From Cupriavidus alkaliphilus (GTDB taxonomy: Bacteria; Pseudomonadota; Gammaproteobacteria; Burkholderiales; Burkholderiaceae), in NCBI RefSeq assembly GCF_900094595.1, contig NZ_FMAD01000011.1, positions 124,001 to 188,000 on the forward strand: 64,000 nt of DNA, written 5' to 3'. Both the position numbers and the translations under genes were made by a program. Positions within the stretch are counted from its first letter, which is position 1; the number at the start of each line of letters is the position of its first letter. The notes under the pieces were generated by a model that worked only from the letters and a program-made list of their open reading frames with translations, did not search any database and was not told the origin of the DNA. Positions 43,068 through 52,621 of this stretch are shown one piece after another.

Positions 43068-44561
43068 CTACATTTCTTCATGCCAGGCCATGCCGTCGCG
43101 CGACAGCAGCGCGCTGGAGGCCGCCGGGCCCCAGGTGCCGGCGGTGTAAGGCTTGGGCGGCGTGGGCGAGTGCTCCCAGGTCTCCAGGATGGGCGCAACC
43201 CAGCGCCATGCCTGGACCTGCTCGTCGCGACGAACGAACAGGCCCAGCCGGCCGCGGATAACGTCGAGCAGCAGGCGTTCGTATGCGCCCACGCGCCGTA
43301 CGCGCGGCGCCGCGCTGGTCAGCTGCAGGTCCAGCGAGGCAGGAATCAGCGCCTGCGTGTCGCCCGGCTGCTTGGTCAGGAAATACAGCCGGATGCTCTC
43401 CTGCGGCTGCAGGGTGATCACCAGCCGGTTGCCGGCCAGGGTTCCCAGCGGATGCGGGAACAGCGGGTAGGGCACGTCGTGGAAATGGATCACGATCTCC
43501 GCCACGCGCGACTGCATGCGCTTGCCGGTGCGCAGGTAGAACGGCACGCCGGCCCAGCGCCAGTTGGCGATCTCGGCGCGGATCGCGACGAAGGTCTCGG
43601 TGCGGCTGTCGGGCGCAATGCCGGGCTCGCTGGCGTAGCCGGGCACCGGGTCGCCGCCCGCGGCGCCGCGCCCGTACTGGCCACGCACCACCTTCTCGGC
43701 GACGTCCTCGGGCCGGATCGGCCGCAGCGCCTTCAGGATCTTCAGCTTCTCGTCGCGGATGGCGTCTTCCGAGAGGCTGGTCGGCGGCTCCATCGCCACC
43801 ATGCACAGCAGCTGCAGCAGGTGGTTCTGCACCATGTCGCGCAGCGCGCCGATGCCGTCGTAGAAGTTGCCGCGGCGCTCCACGCCCAGCTCTTCGGCAA
43901 TGGTGATCTGCACCTGGCGCACCCATTCGCGCCGCCACAGCGGTTCGAACAGCACGTTGCCGAAGCGCACCGCCATCAGGTTCTGCACCGACTCCTTGCC
44001 CAGGTAGTGGTCGATCCGGTAGATCTGGTCCTCGGCAAAATGGCGCGCCACTTCGGCATTGATGGCCTCGGACGAAGCCAGGTCGTGCCCGAGCGGCTTC
44101 TCCAGCACGATGCGGCTGCGCTGGCCGGTCAGGCCCACGCGCGCCAGCTGCTCGCACACGGTCACGAACAGATGCGGGGCCGTGGCCAGGTAGAACACCA
44201 CCACCGGTGCCGCGCGGGCGCTGACCAGTTCGGCCAGCGCATCGAAGCCGGCAGGGGCGTTGGCATCGACCTGCAGGTACACGATGCGTTCGAGAAAGCC
44301 CGGCCACGCAGCCGCCGCGGCATGGCCCGGCAGTCCGGGCAGCACTTCATCGTCGAGCATGGCCAGGTAGGCGTCATGCGTCAGCGGCTGGCTGCCCAGC
44401 GCCAGGATGCGGCCGCGCGGGTGCAGCGAACCGGCGGCGTGGGCGTCGAACAGCGCCGGCAGCAGCTTGCGCCGCGCCAGGTCGCCAGTGGCGCCGAACA
44501 ACACGAAATCGAACTCCGGGGCAGAGTCAGGCGCCGGAGCGCCGGCAGGGTGGCTAGCCAT
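43068..44561 (-). CDS. zwf: Glucose-6-phosphate 1-dehydrogenase
   Basis: This 497-residue dehydrogenase has the NADP-binding GATGDLARRK at 23-32 and the active-site signature DHYLGKE at 184-190, followed by QNLMAVRFGN. A basic FYLRTGKRM segment binds the phosphate. It oxidises glucose-6-phosphate to 6-phosphogluconolactone with NADP. The gene sits between frcB and pgi, and 6-phosphogluconolactonase, dehydratase and aldolase genes are not in the window. The ATG start at 44561 gives normal length. Confidence 0.97.
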   Translation of the reverse strand: MASHPAGAPAPDSAPEFDFVLFGATGDLARRKLLPALFDAHAAGSLHPRGRILALGSQPLTHDAYLAMLDDEVLPGLPGHAAAAAWPGFLERIVYLQVDANAPAGFDALAELVSARAAPVVVFYLATAPHLFVTVCEQLARVGLTGQRSRIVLEKPLGHDLASSEAINAEVARHFAEDQIYRIDHYLGKESVQNLMAVRFGNVLFEPLWRREWVRQVQITIAEELGVERRGNFYDGIGALRDMVQNHLLQLLCMVAMEPPTSLSEDAIRDEKLKILKALRPIRPEDVAEKVVRGQYGRGAAGGDPVPGYASEPGIAPDSRTETFVAIRAEIANWRWAGVPFYLRTGKRMQSRVAEIVIHFHDVPYPLFPHPLGTLAGNRLVITLQPQESIRLYFLTKQPGDTQALIPASLDLQLTSAAPRVRRVGAYERLLLDVIRGRLGLFVRRDEQVQAWRWVAPILETWEHSPTPPKPYTAGTWGPAASSALLSRDGMAWHEEM

Positions 44562-44610
44562 CTTGGATCAGCAATAAGGGGGGAAGGGGAACCGGAACGG
44601 GCGTGGCAGT

Positions 44611-45591
44611 TCAGCGGGGCGTGGCCCAGCCCTTGTACTGGGCGACATTGGCGCGCGTGACCAGTGTGGACGGCAGCAGCACGGTTGGATTGGCCGGGCG
44701 CTGGCCGTTCATCATGCCCACGCCCAGCTGCACGGCAGTGCGCGCAATCGCCCATGGGTCCTGGCTGGCCGAGGCCTGCACCAGCGTGTCGGCCTTGAGC
44801 GCAGCCTCGATGTCAGGCGCGCCGTCGACCGAGGCAATCAGGATGCCGCGGCGGTTGAGCTGGCGCGCGGCCAGGTCCGCGCCCACGGCTTGCGGGTCGT
44901 TGATGGTAAAGACCGCATCCACCTTGGGGAAACGCGTCAGGTACAGCTGCATGACGTTCAGGCCGCCTTCGCGCGAGCCCTTGGCATCCTGGTCGTCGGA
45001 GAGGATGCGGATGGCCGGGTGGCGCGCCAGCACCGTCTTGCAGCCCTTGACGCGGTCCAGCACCGCCGACACCGGCGGCCCGTTCTGGATGATGACGTTG
45101 CCGCGGCCCTTGAGCTGGTCGGCGATAAAGCCGCAGGCCAGTTCGCCGGCCTGGGTGTTGTCGGTCTGCACCGTGGCGTCGGCGCCGGCCGCGGCCACGT
45201 CCACCGCGACCACCACGATGCCCGCCTTGCGCGCCTTGCGCACCGCCGGCTCGATGGCGCGCGCGTCGGCGGCGTTGATCAGGATCAGGTCGACACCGGC
45301 GACGATAAAGCTGTCGATATGCGCGAACTGCTTGTTCAGGTCGTAGTCGGCCGACAGCACGGTGACCTTTGCCTTCGGGTTCACCTGCCGGGCGGCGGCC
45401 TCGGCACCGCGGGCCAGTGCGACGAAGTACGGATTGCCCAGCGAGCCCAGCGTGACGCCGACCTTCTTGAGCGGACGTTGCATGGACGGCGCGGCGGAAC
45501 CCGGTGCGCTTTGCGCGGGGGCCATGGCGGGTAGCATGGACAGTGCCGCCAGCGCGACCGCGGCGAGGGCCTTGAGGATGGGTGGGATCAC
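44611..45591 (-). CDS. frcB: Fructose-type ABC transporter substrate-binding protein
   Basis: This 326-residue periplasmic sugar-binding protein belongs to the ribose/fructose family. It starts with GTG (45591-45589) behind GGAGA. A signal peptide covers residues 1-26 and cleaves around AQSA. The mature part has the opening VGVTLGSLGNPYFVALARGAE and the hinge-region DVAAAGADATVQTDNTQAG. With FrcA and FrcC it imports fructose (by cluster context; ribose or xylose binding is possible). It is followed by zwf after 49 bases. Confidence 0.92.
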   Translation of the reverse strand: MIPPILKALAAVALAALSMLPAMAPAQSAPGSAAPSMQRPLKKVGVTLGSLGNPYFVALARGAEAAARQVNPKAKVTVLSADYDLNKQFAHIDSFIVAGVDLILINAADARAIEPAVRKARKAGIVVVAVDVAAAGADATVQTDNTQAGELACGFIADQLKGRGNVIIQNGPPVSAVLDRVKGCKTVLARHPAIRILSDDQDAKGSREGGLNVMQLYLTRFPKVDAVFTINDPQAVGADLAARQLNRRGILIASVDGAPDIEAALKADTLVQASASQDPWAIARTAVQLGVGMMNGQRPANPTVLLPSTLVTRANVAQYKGWATPR

Positions 45592-45616
45592 GGCTTGTCT
45601 CCGGTGCGGCGGCAGG

Positions 45617-46639
45617 TCAGGTACGGGCCGAGCCCTTCTGGCGATAGCGGTCGAGCGCGACTGCGCCGATGATCACCAGGCCCTTGATGATGTATTGCCA
45701 GATATCCGACACGCCCAGCAGGATCAGCCCGTTGGACAGCACCGCGATGATCAGCGCGCCCACCAGCGTGCCGGCGATCGAACCGACCCCGCCGACAAAG
45801 CTGGTGCCGCCCAGGATCACTGCCGCGATCGCGTCCAGCTCATAGGACTGGCCCAGCTGCAGCCCGTTGGCCGCATAGAGGCGCGACGCCGACATCACGC
45901 CGCCCAGTCCCGACAGCAGGCCAGAGACCGCATAGACAAACAGCAGCACCACCCAGACCTTGATGCCCGACAGGCGCGCGGCCTCGGCATTGCCGCCGAC
46001 CGCGTAGATCTGCAGCCCCAGCACCGTGCGGCGCAGCACCACCCACGACACCGCCACCACCGCCACGGCGATCACCACCAGCCAGGGCACGCCCAGCAGG
46101 TCGCCGTTGCCGATGAAGGCGAAGGGGATATCCGGGTTGTAGACCGTGCTGTCGTTGCCGACCAGGCGCGCCAGCCCGCGCACCGCTGTCAGGCTGCCCA
46201 GTGTGACGATAAACGGCGGCAGCTTCATGAATGCGATCAGCGCGCCGTTGAGCAGGCCAAACAGCAAGCCGCACAGCAGCGCCGCGGGTACGCTCAGCGC
46301 GGCCAGCTGCGGCATCAGCGACACCAGCATCGCCACCACCGCCGACACCGACAGGATCGAGCCCACCGACAGGTCGATGCCGCCGGTCAGGATCACGAAG
46401 GTCATGCCGGCGGCCAGCACCAGATTGATCGAGGCCTGTTGCGCAATGATCGAGAGGTTCTGCAGGCTGGCGAAGTTCTCGGTCAGCAGCGTGAAGCCCA
46501 CGCACAGCAGCACCAGCACCGGCAGCATGCCGAGGGCGCGCAGGCGCTCCTGGGTGGTGGCGCGTCCGGCGCCGCGCGCCGGCGGGGCGGCGTGGGCCGC
46601 GGATGAAAGGGGATTGCTGGGATTGCTGGTGTTGCGCAT
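45617..46639 (-). CDS. frcC: Fructose-type ABC transporter permease
   Basis: This 340-residue permease belongs to the RbsC/AraH type with about ten hydrophobic segments. Marks are FASLQNLSIIAQQASINLVLAAGMTFVILTGGIDLSVGSIL and the inner loop GGNAEAARLSGIKV. The ATG at 46639 has AGGAGA upstream. A longer frame to 46705 would run into the frcA stop region and is less likely. It forms a homodimeric pore with FrcA and FrcB. Confidence 0.93.
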   Translation of the reverse strand: MRNTSNPSNPLSSAAHAAPPARGAGRATTQERLRALGMLPVLVLLCVGFTLLTENFASLQNLSIIAQQASINLVLAAGMTFVILTGGIDLSVGSILSVSAVVAMLVSLMPQLAALSVPAALLCGLLFGLLNGALIAFMKLPPFIVTLGSLTAVRGLARLVGNDSTVYNPDIPFAFIGNGDLLGVPWLVVIAVAVVAVSWVVLRRTVLGLQIYAVGGNAEAARLSGIKVWVVLLFVYAVSGLLSGLGGVMSASRLYAANGLQLGQSYELDAIAAVILGGTSFVGGVGSIAGTLVGALIIAVLSNGLILLGVSDIWQYIIKGLVIIGAVALDRYRQKGSART

Positions 46640-46719
46640 TGGTGTCTCCTGTGGCTGCGAGGCAGCAGGCCGCCCCGGCTCAGCCGTTTTCTGGCCGGCT
46701 TTCATGAGGATTCAATGGG

Positions 46720-48327
46720 TCAATGCAGGACTGCGGAAGCTGATTCGCCGGCTCCGGTCGCCAGCGCGATGATTTGTTCCTGCATGGCGGCGGCATCGGC
46801 ACAGCCGGGCACTTCGCCGGCCAGCTCGCCCTCGCGCATCACCAGCACGCGGTCGCACAGGCCAACCACTTCGGCCAGTTCGCTGGAGATCAGCAGCACC
46901 GCCACGCCGGAGCGCGCCAGGGCGTCGATGAGCCGGTAGATCTCGGCCTTGGCGCCGATATCCACGCCGCGGGTCGGTTCGTCCAGGATCAGCACGCGCG
47001 GGCGCGTTTCCAGCAGGCGCGACAGCATCACCTTCTGCTGGTTGCCGCCGGACAGCGCGCCGACATTGACCTGCGGGTGCGCCACGCGGATGCCGAGCGA
47101 GCGGATCGCCGCGGCGGTGCGCTGGCGCGCGCTGGCGCGGTTCAGGCGCCCGCCGCGCAGCGCATCGCGCGCGGCCACGATCAGGTTGATGTTCTCGTGC
47201 ACGCTCTGGTCCAGGAACAGCCCCTGCAGCTTGCGGTCTTCGGTCAGGTAGGCGATGCCGGCATCGATGGCCTGGCGCGGGCCGCTGACCGCCAGCGGCG
47301 TGCCGGCCACGAACACCGCGCCGCCGGTGCGCGCGTCGGCGCCGAACACCAGCCGCGCCAGCTCGGTGCGGCCGGCCCCGACCAGTCCCGCCAGCCCCAG
47401 CACCTCGCCGGCGCGCAGATCGAAGCTGCAGCCGCGCACGCGCTGCCCGTCGGACATATTGCGCACCGACAGCAGGATCTCGCCTGGCGCGCGCTCGCCA
47501 TGGGACTTGGTATAAAAGCCTGACAGGTCGCGCCCGACCATCATCTTGACCAGTGCCGCCTGCGTCAGCGTGTCGCGCGTGAGCGTGCCGACCAGGCAGC
47601 CGTCGCGCAGCACCGTGACGCGGTCGGCCAGTTCGTCGATCTCGGCCATGCGGTGGCTGATGTAGATGATCGCCAGGCCTTCGGCGCGCAGCTGGCGGAT
47701 CAGCGCGAACAGGCGGTCGGTCTCGCGCGTGGACAGCGGCGTGGTGGGCTCGTCCATCACCAGGATGCGGGTCTCGAAGTGCACCGCGCGGGCAATCTCG
47801 ACCAGCTGGCGCTGGGCGATCGACAATGTGTGTACCGCCGCCTGCGGCGTGAAGTCCGCGCCCAGACGCGCCAGCGTGGCCGCGCAGGCCCGCGCCATGG
47901 CGGCGCGGTCGACCATGCCGCGATGATGCAGGTGGCGGCCCAGGTAGATGTTCTCGGCCACGCTCAGGTTGGGAGCCAGGCTCAGTTCCTGGTAGATCAC
48001 GGCCACGCCGTGGGCGCGCGCCGCGGCCGGACCGTCGATGGTTACCGGCTTGCCGGCGATGCGGCATTCGCCGCCGGGATCGGCAATGTAGGCGCCCGAC
48101 AGGATCTTCATCAGCGTTGACTTGCCCGCGCCGTTTTCGCCCATCAGCGCATGGACCTCGCCGGGGTAGACGGTCAGCGCCATATTGGTGAGCGCCTTCA
48201 CGCCGGGGAAGGTCTTGGAGATGTTATGCAGCTCGAGCAGCGGCGCAGGGTCGCCGCGGTGGCCCGCATGGCCGCCATGCAAGGGCGTTGGCGTCGGCGA
48301 TGCATGCGGTGCTTCAGACATTGGCAT
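46720..48327 (-). CDS. frcA: Fructose-type sugar ABC transporter ATP-binding protein (two domains)
   Basis: This 535-residue tandem ATPase belongs to the RbsA/FrcA type. Domain 1 has Walker A GENGAGKST, signature-like LSIAQRQLVEIARAV and Walker B ILVMDEPTTPLS. Domain 2 has the usual degenerate Walker A (GLVGAGRTEL), signature LSGGNQQKVMLSRLL and DEPTRGVDIGAKAEIY. The N-terminus has a histidine/glycine-rich stretch before the first domain. The ATG at 48327 has GGAGG upstream and overlaps the end of frcR by 14 bases. A second ATG lies two codons on. Confidence 0.94.
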   Translation of the reverse strand: MPMSEAPHASPTPTPLHGGHAGHRGDPAPLLELHNISKTFPGVKALTNMALTVYPGEVHALMGENGAGKSTLMKILSGAYIADPGGECRIAGKPVTIDGPAAARAHGVAVIYQELSLAPNLSVAENIYLGRHLHHRGMVDRAAMARACAATLARLGADFTPQAAVHTLSIAQRQLVEIARAVHFETRILVMDEPTTPLSTRETDRLFALIRQLRAEGLAIIYISHRMAEIDELADRVTVLRDGCLVGTLTRDTLTQAALVKMMVGRDLSGFYTKSHGERAPGEILLSVRNMSDGQRVRGCSFDLRAGEVLGLAGLVGAGRTELARLVFGADARTGGAVFVAGTPLAVSGPRQAIDAGIAYLTEDRKLQGLFLDQSVHENINLIVAARDALRGGRLNRASARQRTAAAIRSLGIRVAHPQVNVGALSGGNQQKVMLSRLLETRPRVLILDEPTRGVDIGAKAEIYRLIDALARSGVAVLLISSELAEVVGLCDRVLVMREGELAGEVPGCADAAAMQEQIIALATGAGESASAVLH

Positions 48328-49582
48328 GGCTGGCCTCCGGGACGATGGCCGACGCACCCCGTAGCAACTCGGTGCGCGGCGAGAAGTTCATGAACATCGG
48401 CAGCGACGCGGCCCCGACCGCGCCGGCGTTGGCGCCAAAGCAGCCGCGCACCACGGTGGCCGGCGCGCGGGCTTCGGGGGCGCTTTCAGCGAGCGCCTGC
48501 TGCAGGCGCGCGATCAGCGTGGCGACCAGGCCGCCGTCGATATCGGCATCGAAGATCACCAGCGGTACGTCGAGCACCGCCAGGGCGGACTGCAGCGCGG
48601 GCGCGAGCGCATCGACGCAGTCCGCCACCCATTCCCCGACCGCCGGGTGCCCCAGTTCGACCTGGCGCTCCAGGTCGGCGTGACCGCTGACCACCACGCC
48701 ATGGTGGCGCAGGTGGCGGGTCAGGGCGTTGAGCGACGCGCGCGAGATCAGGATGTCGTGGCGCTTGCGCTGGCCCGTCGCCGGCGGCGCAGAGGACAGG
48801 GTGCTGCGCGGCACCGGCATCATCGCGATATCGCCGGCATTGCCGGAAACCCCGCGCACGCAATCGCCGTTGAGCACCACGCCGCCGCCGATGGCGGGGC
48901 CCAGGAACACGTACAGGAAATGCTGGGCGTGGTGGCGCCCGTAGAACAGCTCGGCCACCGCGGCGGCGGTGCCATCGTTCTCGCCGAACACCGGCAGGCC
49001 GGTGGCGGCGTTGAGCATCGCCGGGAAATCGGCCTCGTCCCAGGCACGGAAGCTGGCCTGGAACGCATCGTCCTGCACGTCCAGCTCGCGCAGCCAGGCG
49101 CCGAGGTTATAGGGCTGCGCCACGCCGATGCCCAGCAGCCGCTTCTGTTCTGCAGGGGTGAGCAGGGCACGCAGCTCGGCGATATCGTGCCGCACCAGCT
49201 CGAGCGCCTGGTCGGGGTGCGGCAATACCAGTTGATGGGCGCGGCTGGCCAGGACATGGCCGGCAAAGTCCACCATCGCCACCTCGATGCTGCCCCGGTC
49301 CAGCCTCACGCCCAGGCCGAAGGCGCCCTTTGGTTGAAGCCGGATCAGGCTGGCGGGCTGCCCACGCTGGCCTTCCGTGCGGCGCCCGGACTGCTCGACC
49401 AGGCCCTCGTCGGACAACGTCTGAACGATGCTGCCGACGGCCGTATTGGTCAGTTGCGCCATGCGCGCAAGATCCGCCTTGGAGGCTTCGCCGGCACGGC
49501 GCAGCGCCAGCAGCAGCGCGCGTTCGTTGTAGAGGCGCAGGCTGGCGGAATTCACGCCACGACCCGCCTTGGATGCCGTCAT
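48314..49582 (-). CDS. frcR: ROK-family transcriptional regulator of the fructose cluster
   Basis: This 422-residue ROK repressor has a MarR-like winged helix at about 18-75 (GEASKADLARMAQLTNTAVGSIVQTLSDEGLV) and a sugar-kinase-like ROK domain. The ROK metal/sugar region includes FLGPAIGGGVVLNG and GVSGNAGDIAMMPV. The zinc-binding cysteine cluster of many ROK proteins is not obvious. The ATG at 49582 has GGAG upstream. It heads the cluster and probably represses it until a sugar is bound. An AT-rich palindrome 50 bases upstream is its likely site. Confidence 0.9.
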   Translation of the reverse strand: MTASKAGRGVNSASLRLYNERALLLALRRAGEASKADLARMAQLTNTAVGSIVQTLSDEGLVEQSGRRTEGQRGQPASLIRLQPKGAFGLGVRLDRGSIEVAMVDFAGHVLASRAHQLVLPHPDQALELVRHDIAELRALLTPAEQKRLLGIGVAQPYNLGAWLRELDVQDDAFQASFRAWDEADFPAMLNAATGLPVFGENDGTAAAVAELFYGRHHAQHFLYVFLGPAIGGGVVLNGDCVRGVSGNAGDIAMMPVPRSTLSSAPPATGQRKRHDILISRASLNALTRHLRHHGVVVSGHADLERQVELGHPAVGEWVADCVDALAPALQSALAVLDVPLVIFDADIDGGLVATLIARLQQALAESAPEARAPATVVRGCFGANAGAVGAASLPMFMNFSPRTELLRGASAIVPEASHANV

Positions 49583-49631
49583 GTTGTCTCCGTCCTGTTG
49601 GCGAACCACACTGCCACGGTTCGCTCATTAA

Positions 49632-49650
49632 TTAATTCATGTTGAATTAA
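49632..49650. promoter_or_regulatory. AT-rich palindrome, probable FrcR operator
   Basis: TTAATTCA and TGAATTAA are perfect 8-bp arms around TGT. ROK regulators such as NagC and Mlc bind AT-rich palindromes of this kind. The site is 50 bases upstream of frcR and would control the whole frcRACB-zwf-pgi-kinase operon. Confidence 0.65.
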
Positions 49651-49767
49651 ATGACGGAAGGACGGAAAACTCAACTACGGGGAAACCCGAGGGCGAACGT
49701 TCACACCCAGCCCACCCTGGAGGGGATACGAGGCTGGGCGCGTTATCCGCTAATGCTGATGTGCAGG

Positions 49768-51084
49768 TTACGCAGCTTGGTTTTCAGCCTGTCGCCGCGT
49801 TGACGCCTTTTCCCCGGCATGTTTGCTGCGCCGGGTCGCCCGCAGCACCAGCAGCACCACCGGCAGGATCAACACGCCCTTGATCAGTTCCGGGTCCAGC
49901 GGCAGATGGACGGCATGCAGCGCCTTGAGCCCGGTGCCGGCGAGCGACAGCACGTAGTAGGAAATGGCAGCCACGGACAGGCCTTCGACCGCATGCTGCA
50001 GCCGCAACTGGTTGCGCGCGGTCTGGTCCATGCCCTCCAGCAGGCGCGTGGTGTCCTGCTCCTGCGCCAGGTTGACGCGCGTGCGAAGCAGGTCGAGCGC
50101 GCGCGCCACGCGGCTGGCAAACTGCTCGTGCCGCGCCCACACCGACCTGCATGTCTCCATGGCCGGCGCGAAGCGGCGCTCCATGTATTCGGCGATCGTC
50201 GGGATGCCCTCGATCCGCTCTTCCCGCAATTCCTGGATGCGTGCCAGCACCAGCTTCTCGTAGGCACGCGACGCGCTGAAGCGGTTGCCGGACTCTGCCA
50301 GGGCTTCGATGCGGACGGCCAGGTGCGTCAGTCGTTCCAGCACCGCGGCATCGTGGCGCCCGCCCTGGCTGGTGTCCATGCTGCGCATCAGCGGCGCGAG
50401 CGCGCTCTGCAGATGATCGACGCTGCGCCCCAGTTCACGCGCCACTGGCAATGACAACAGCGCCATCATCCGGTACGTCTCGATCTCGTATAGCCGCTGC
50501 AACAGCCGTCCGCCTTGCACTTCACGAAAGCCATTGTCGATGACAAGGAAGCGCGTAAAGCCGTCAGGGGGAATGGTCCAGTCGCAGAACACCTCACCGC
50601 CGCCGAGCACGTGGCTGCCCGCCAGGATAGGGCCATCGATCCACTGCCTCACGTTGTCGCGCGCATGGCCGGCGGCCTCGCCGGAGACCAGTTCCATGCG
50701 CAGCGCCACCAGACGCTTGCCGGCGAAGCGCTCGAACCATTGCGCCGGGACATGCGAGGTGGCCAGCTCCGAGAAGTAGTCGGTGTCGCTGCGCCGGGCC
50801 ACGAACGTGAAGGTGGAAAACTCGGTGTGCCGCTCCCACTTCAGTTGCGTGCCATGGTTCCAGCGCGCTGAGTAATGCGTCGCGCCGCCGGCCGGCTGGT
50901 CGAGCCCGGTCAGCCTGCACAGGTCAGCCAGCAGGGCGTGGTGGATGTTGGTATCGCCTTCGCCCTCGGCATAGATGGCAAAGTGCGTCAGCGAGGCGGA
51001 TCCGCCGATGCGCAGGAAGGGGCGGGCATGCAGTTCGCGCGCAAGGCTGTCGCGCAGGGGGTGGTCCAGGATGAGATGCGGCAT
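49768..51084 (-). CDS. DUF3422 family membrane protein
   Basis: This 438-residue protein matches DUF3422: the N-terminal LARELHARPFLRI segment, THYSARWNHGTQLKWERHTEFSTFTF, and a long helical middle region. Two C-terminal hydrophobic segments (VAAISYYVLSLAGTGLKAL and GVLILPVVLLVL) suggest membrane anchoring with the bulk in the cytoplasm. The family has no assigned function. It is divergent from a LysR regulator 91 bases away. Confidence 0.88.
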   Translation of the reverse strand: MPHLILDHPLRDSLARELHARPFLRIGGSASLTHFAIYAEGEGDTNIHHALLADLCRLTGLDQPAGGATHYSARWNHGTQLKWERHTEFSTFTFVARRSDTDYFSELATSHVPAQWFERFAGKRLVALRMELVSGEAAGHARDNVRQWIDGPILAGSHVLGGGEVFCDWTIPPDGFTRFLVIDNGFREVQGGRLLQRLYEIETYRMMALLSLPVARELGRSVDHLQSALAPLMRSMDTSQGGRHDAAVLERLTHLAVRIEALAESGNRFSASRAYEKLVLARIQELREERIEGIPTIAEYMERRFAPAMETCRSVWARHEQFASRVARALDLLRTRVNLAQEQDTTRLLEGMDQTARNQLRLQHAVEGLSVAAISYYVLSLAGTGLKALHAVHLPLDPELIKGVLILPVVLLVLRATRRSKHAGEKASTRRQAENQAA

Positions 51085-51175
51085 GGGCGTTTAACGTTTC
51101 GGATCAGTATGCCGTGGCCGGACCATTAAGAAAAACGCGTAAAATTGATTTGTTGCTTCAGGTTTACTGATACCA

Positions 51176-52036
51176 ATGAAAGCGCTTGACTTCGATGTGC
51201 TGGCGATGATGGTGGCCGTGGCAGATACCGGCAGCATCTCCCGTGCGGCCGAACTCGTGCACCGGTCGCAGTCGGCGGTCAGCATGCAGATCAAGGCGCT
51301 TGAGCTCGCTTTGGGCAAGCCGCTGTTCGTGCGCAAGCCGAGGAACTTGCTGCTGACGCCGGAAGGCGAGGTGCTGCTCGGCTTCGCGCGCCGCATGCTG
51401 GCCCTGCGCGACGAGGCCTGGGCGGCCGTGGTACGCCCGGATGTGACCGGGCGCGTGGTGCTCGGCATGCCGGATGACTATGCCTCGTCGTTGCTGCCGC
51501 CGATCCTCAAGAAATTTTCCGCGACCTACCCCAAGGTAGAAATCCAGGTCATCGGCTTGCCGAGCGTGGCGCTGGCGCCGCTGGTCAAAGACGGAACCGT
51601 CGACCTGGCCTGCGCCACGCGCGTGAAAGGATTGTCCGGTGAATTTATCCGGCTGGAACCGATGGTGTGGGCGGCTTCGCCGTCGGCCCGGGAAATCTGG
51701 AACGAGCGGCCGCTGCCCATCGCCGTGTTCCAGCCGGGCAGCGTTGCGCGCAACAATGCGATCCGCAGCCTGGAACGAGCCGGGATTGCCTACCGCATGT
51801 CCTACGAAAGCCCCAGCCTGCTTGGCCTGCTCAGCATGGTGGAAGCCGGACTGGCGGTGGCGCCGCTGGCGCGTTGCGCAGTGCCGGCGCATTTCACGAT
51901 CCTTGGCCAGCCACAGGGGTTGCCCGAGCTGGCTGCGCTGGAGCTGTTGCTGGCGCGCAGCGCCAAGTCGAAGCGGCCCCCGTGTGATTTCCTTGCTGAA
52001 CAGATCTTGTCCGGCTTGCAGCGCCGCAACGGATAA
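51176..52036 (+). CDS. LysR-family transcriptional regulator
   Basis: This 286-residue regulator has the helix-turn-helix LDFDVLAMMVAVADTGSISRAAELVHRSQSAVSMQIKALE and a LysR effector domain. It is divergent from the DUF3422 gene and ends just before a convergent nucleotidyltransferase gene. The likely target is the DUF3422 gene. No recognisable effector clue. Confidence 0.9.
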   Translation: MKALDFDVLAMMVAVADTGSISRAAELVHRSQSAVSMQIKALELALGKPLFVRKPRNLLLTPEGEVLLGFARRMLALRDEAWAAVVRPDVTGRVVLGMPDDYASSLLPPILKKFSATYPKVEIQVIGLPSVALAPLVKDGTVDLACATRVKGLSGEFIRLEPMVWAASPSAREIWNERPLPIAVFQPGSVARNNAIRSLERAGIAYRMSYESPSLLGLLSMVEAGLAVAPLARCAVPAHFTILGQPQGLPELAALELLLARSAKSKRPPCDFLAEQILSGLQRRNG

Positions 52037-52054
52037 CGGCACTTGAAGGCAGTT

Positions 52055-52621
52055 TCAGGCCTCATCCGGTGCAAACGCGTGGCCGTGGTCGCGCAAGGCC
52101 TTCGTCCATCGCTTGATGCGTGCACGCAGTCGGCCCTGGGCAGCTCTTTCTATCGGCATGTCCTCGACCCGAGCTATCGCTGTAAGCGGGGAGACGTAGC
52201 CGTGCTGGATCAGCGCCATGCAGAACACTCGGTCTTTGTCACGATCCGCTACCGCCTTCGCCATAAAGAGGTCAACCACGTCCAGACAATAGCCGACGCG
52301 TCCGTTCGTGCCCGGCGTCTGGATGCGCTGCAAGCGGCTTTGCCAACCGGCAGGGAGGCACGCGGTCTCCGGCCCGACGCCCTGCGCGTAATAACCGTAT
52401 GTCTCGTGAAAGCGCGAACCTTCGCCGATGGCTGCATCAATCGCATCCGCCTTGTCGATGGCATTGAGCGGGTAGATGTCAGCCTCCGCGGACATCGTGA
52501 ATATCGCCGGGGGATTGGGGATGGGTCCAAGGATTGATTGGCTGCCAACGACTACGAATTCATACTCGTTCGTAATGTCGGCCGCAGCCCGAATGATGTG
52601 TTCAAGATTTTCCCGGTTCAT
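52055..52621 (-). CDS. DUF6036-type nucleotidyltransferase, possible toxin
   Basis: This 188-residue protein has the minimal nucleotidyltransferase pattern: VVVGSQS with Gly26 and Ser27, an acidic pair in AEADIYP (Glu46, Asp48), and the LDVVDLFMAKAVADRDKD block (113-130). This block resembles that of AbiEii-like and DUF6036 enzymes. Its ATG overlaps the stop of the upstream HTH gene by four bases. The arrangement of a DNA-binding protein gene coupled to a nucleotidyltransferase gene is that of toxin-antitoxin pairs. Toxic action is inferred, not visible. Confidence 0.7.
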   Translation of the reverse strand: MNRENLEHIIRAAADITNEYEFVVVGSQSILGPIPNPPAIFTMSAEADIYPLNAIDKADAIDAAIGEGSRFHETYGYYAQGVGPETACLPAGWQSRLQRIQTPGTNGRVGYCLDVVDLFMAKAVADRDKDRVFCMALIQHGYVSPLTAIARVEDMPIERAAQGRLRARIKRWTKALRDHGHAFAPDEA

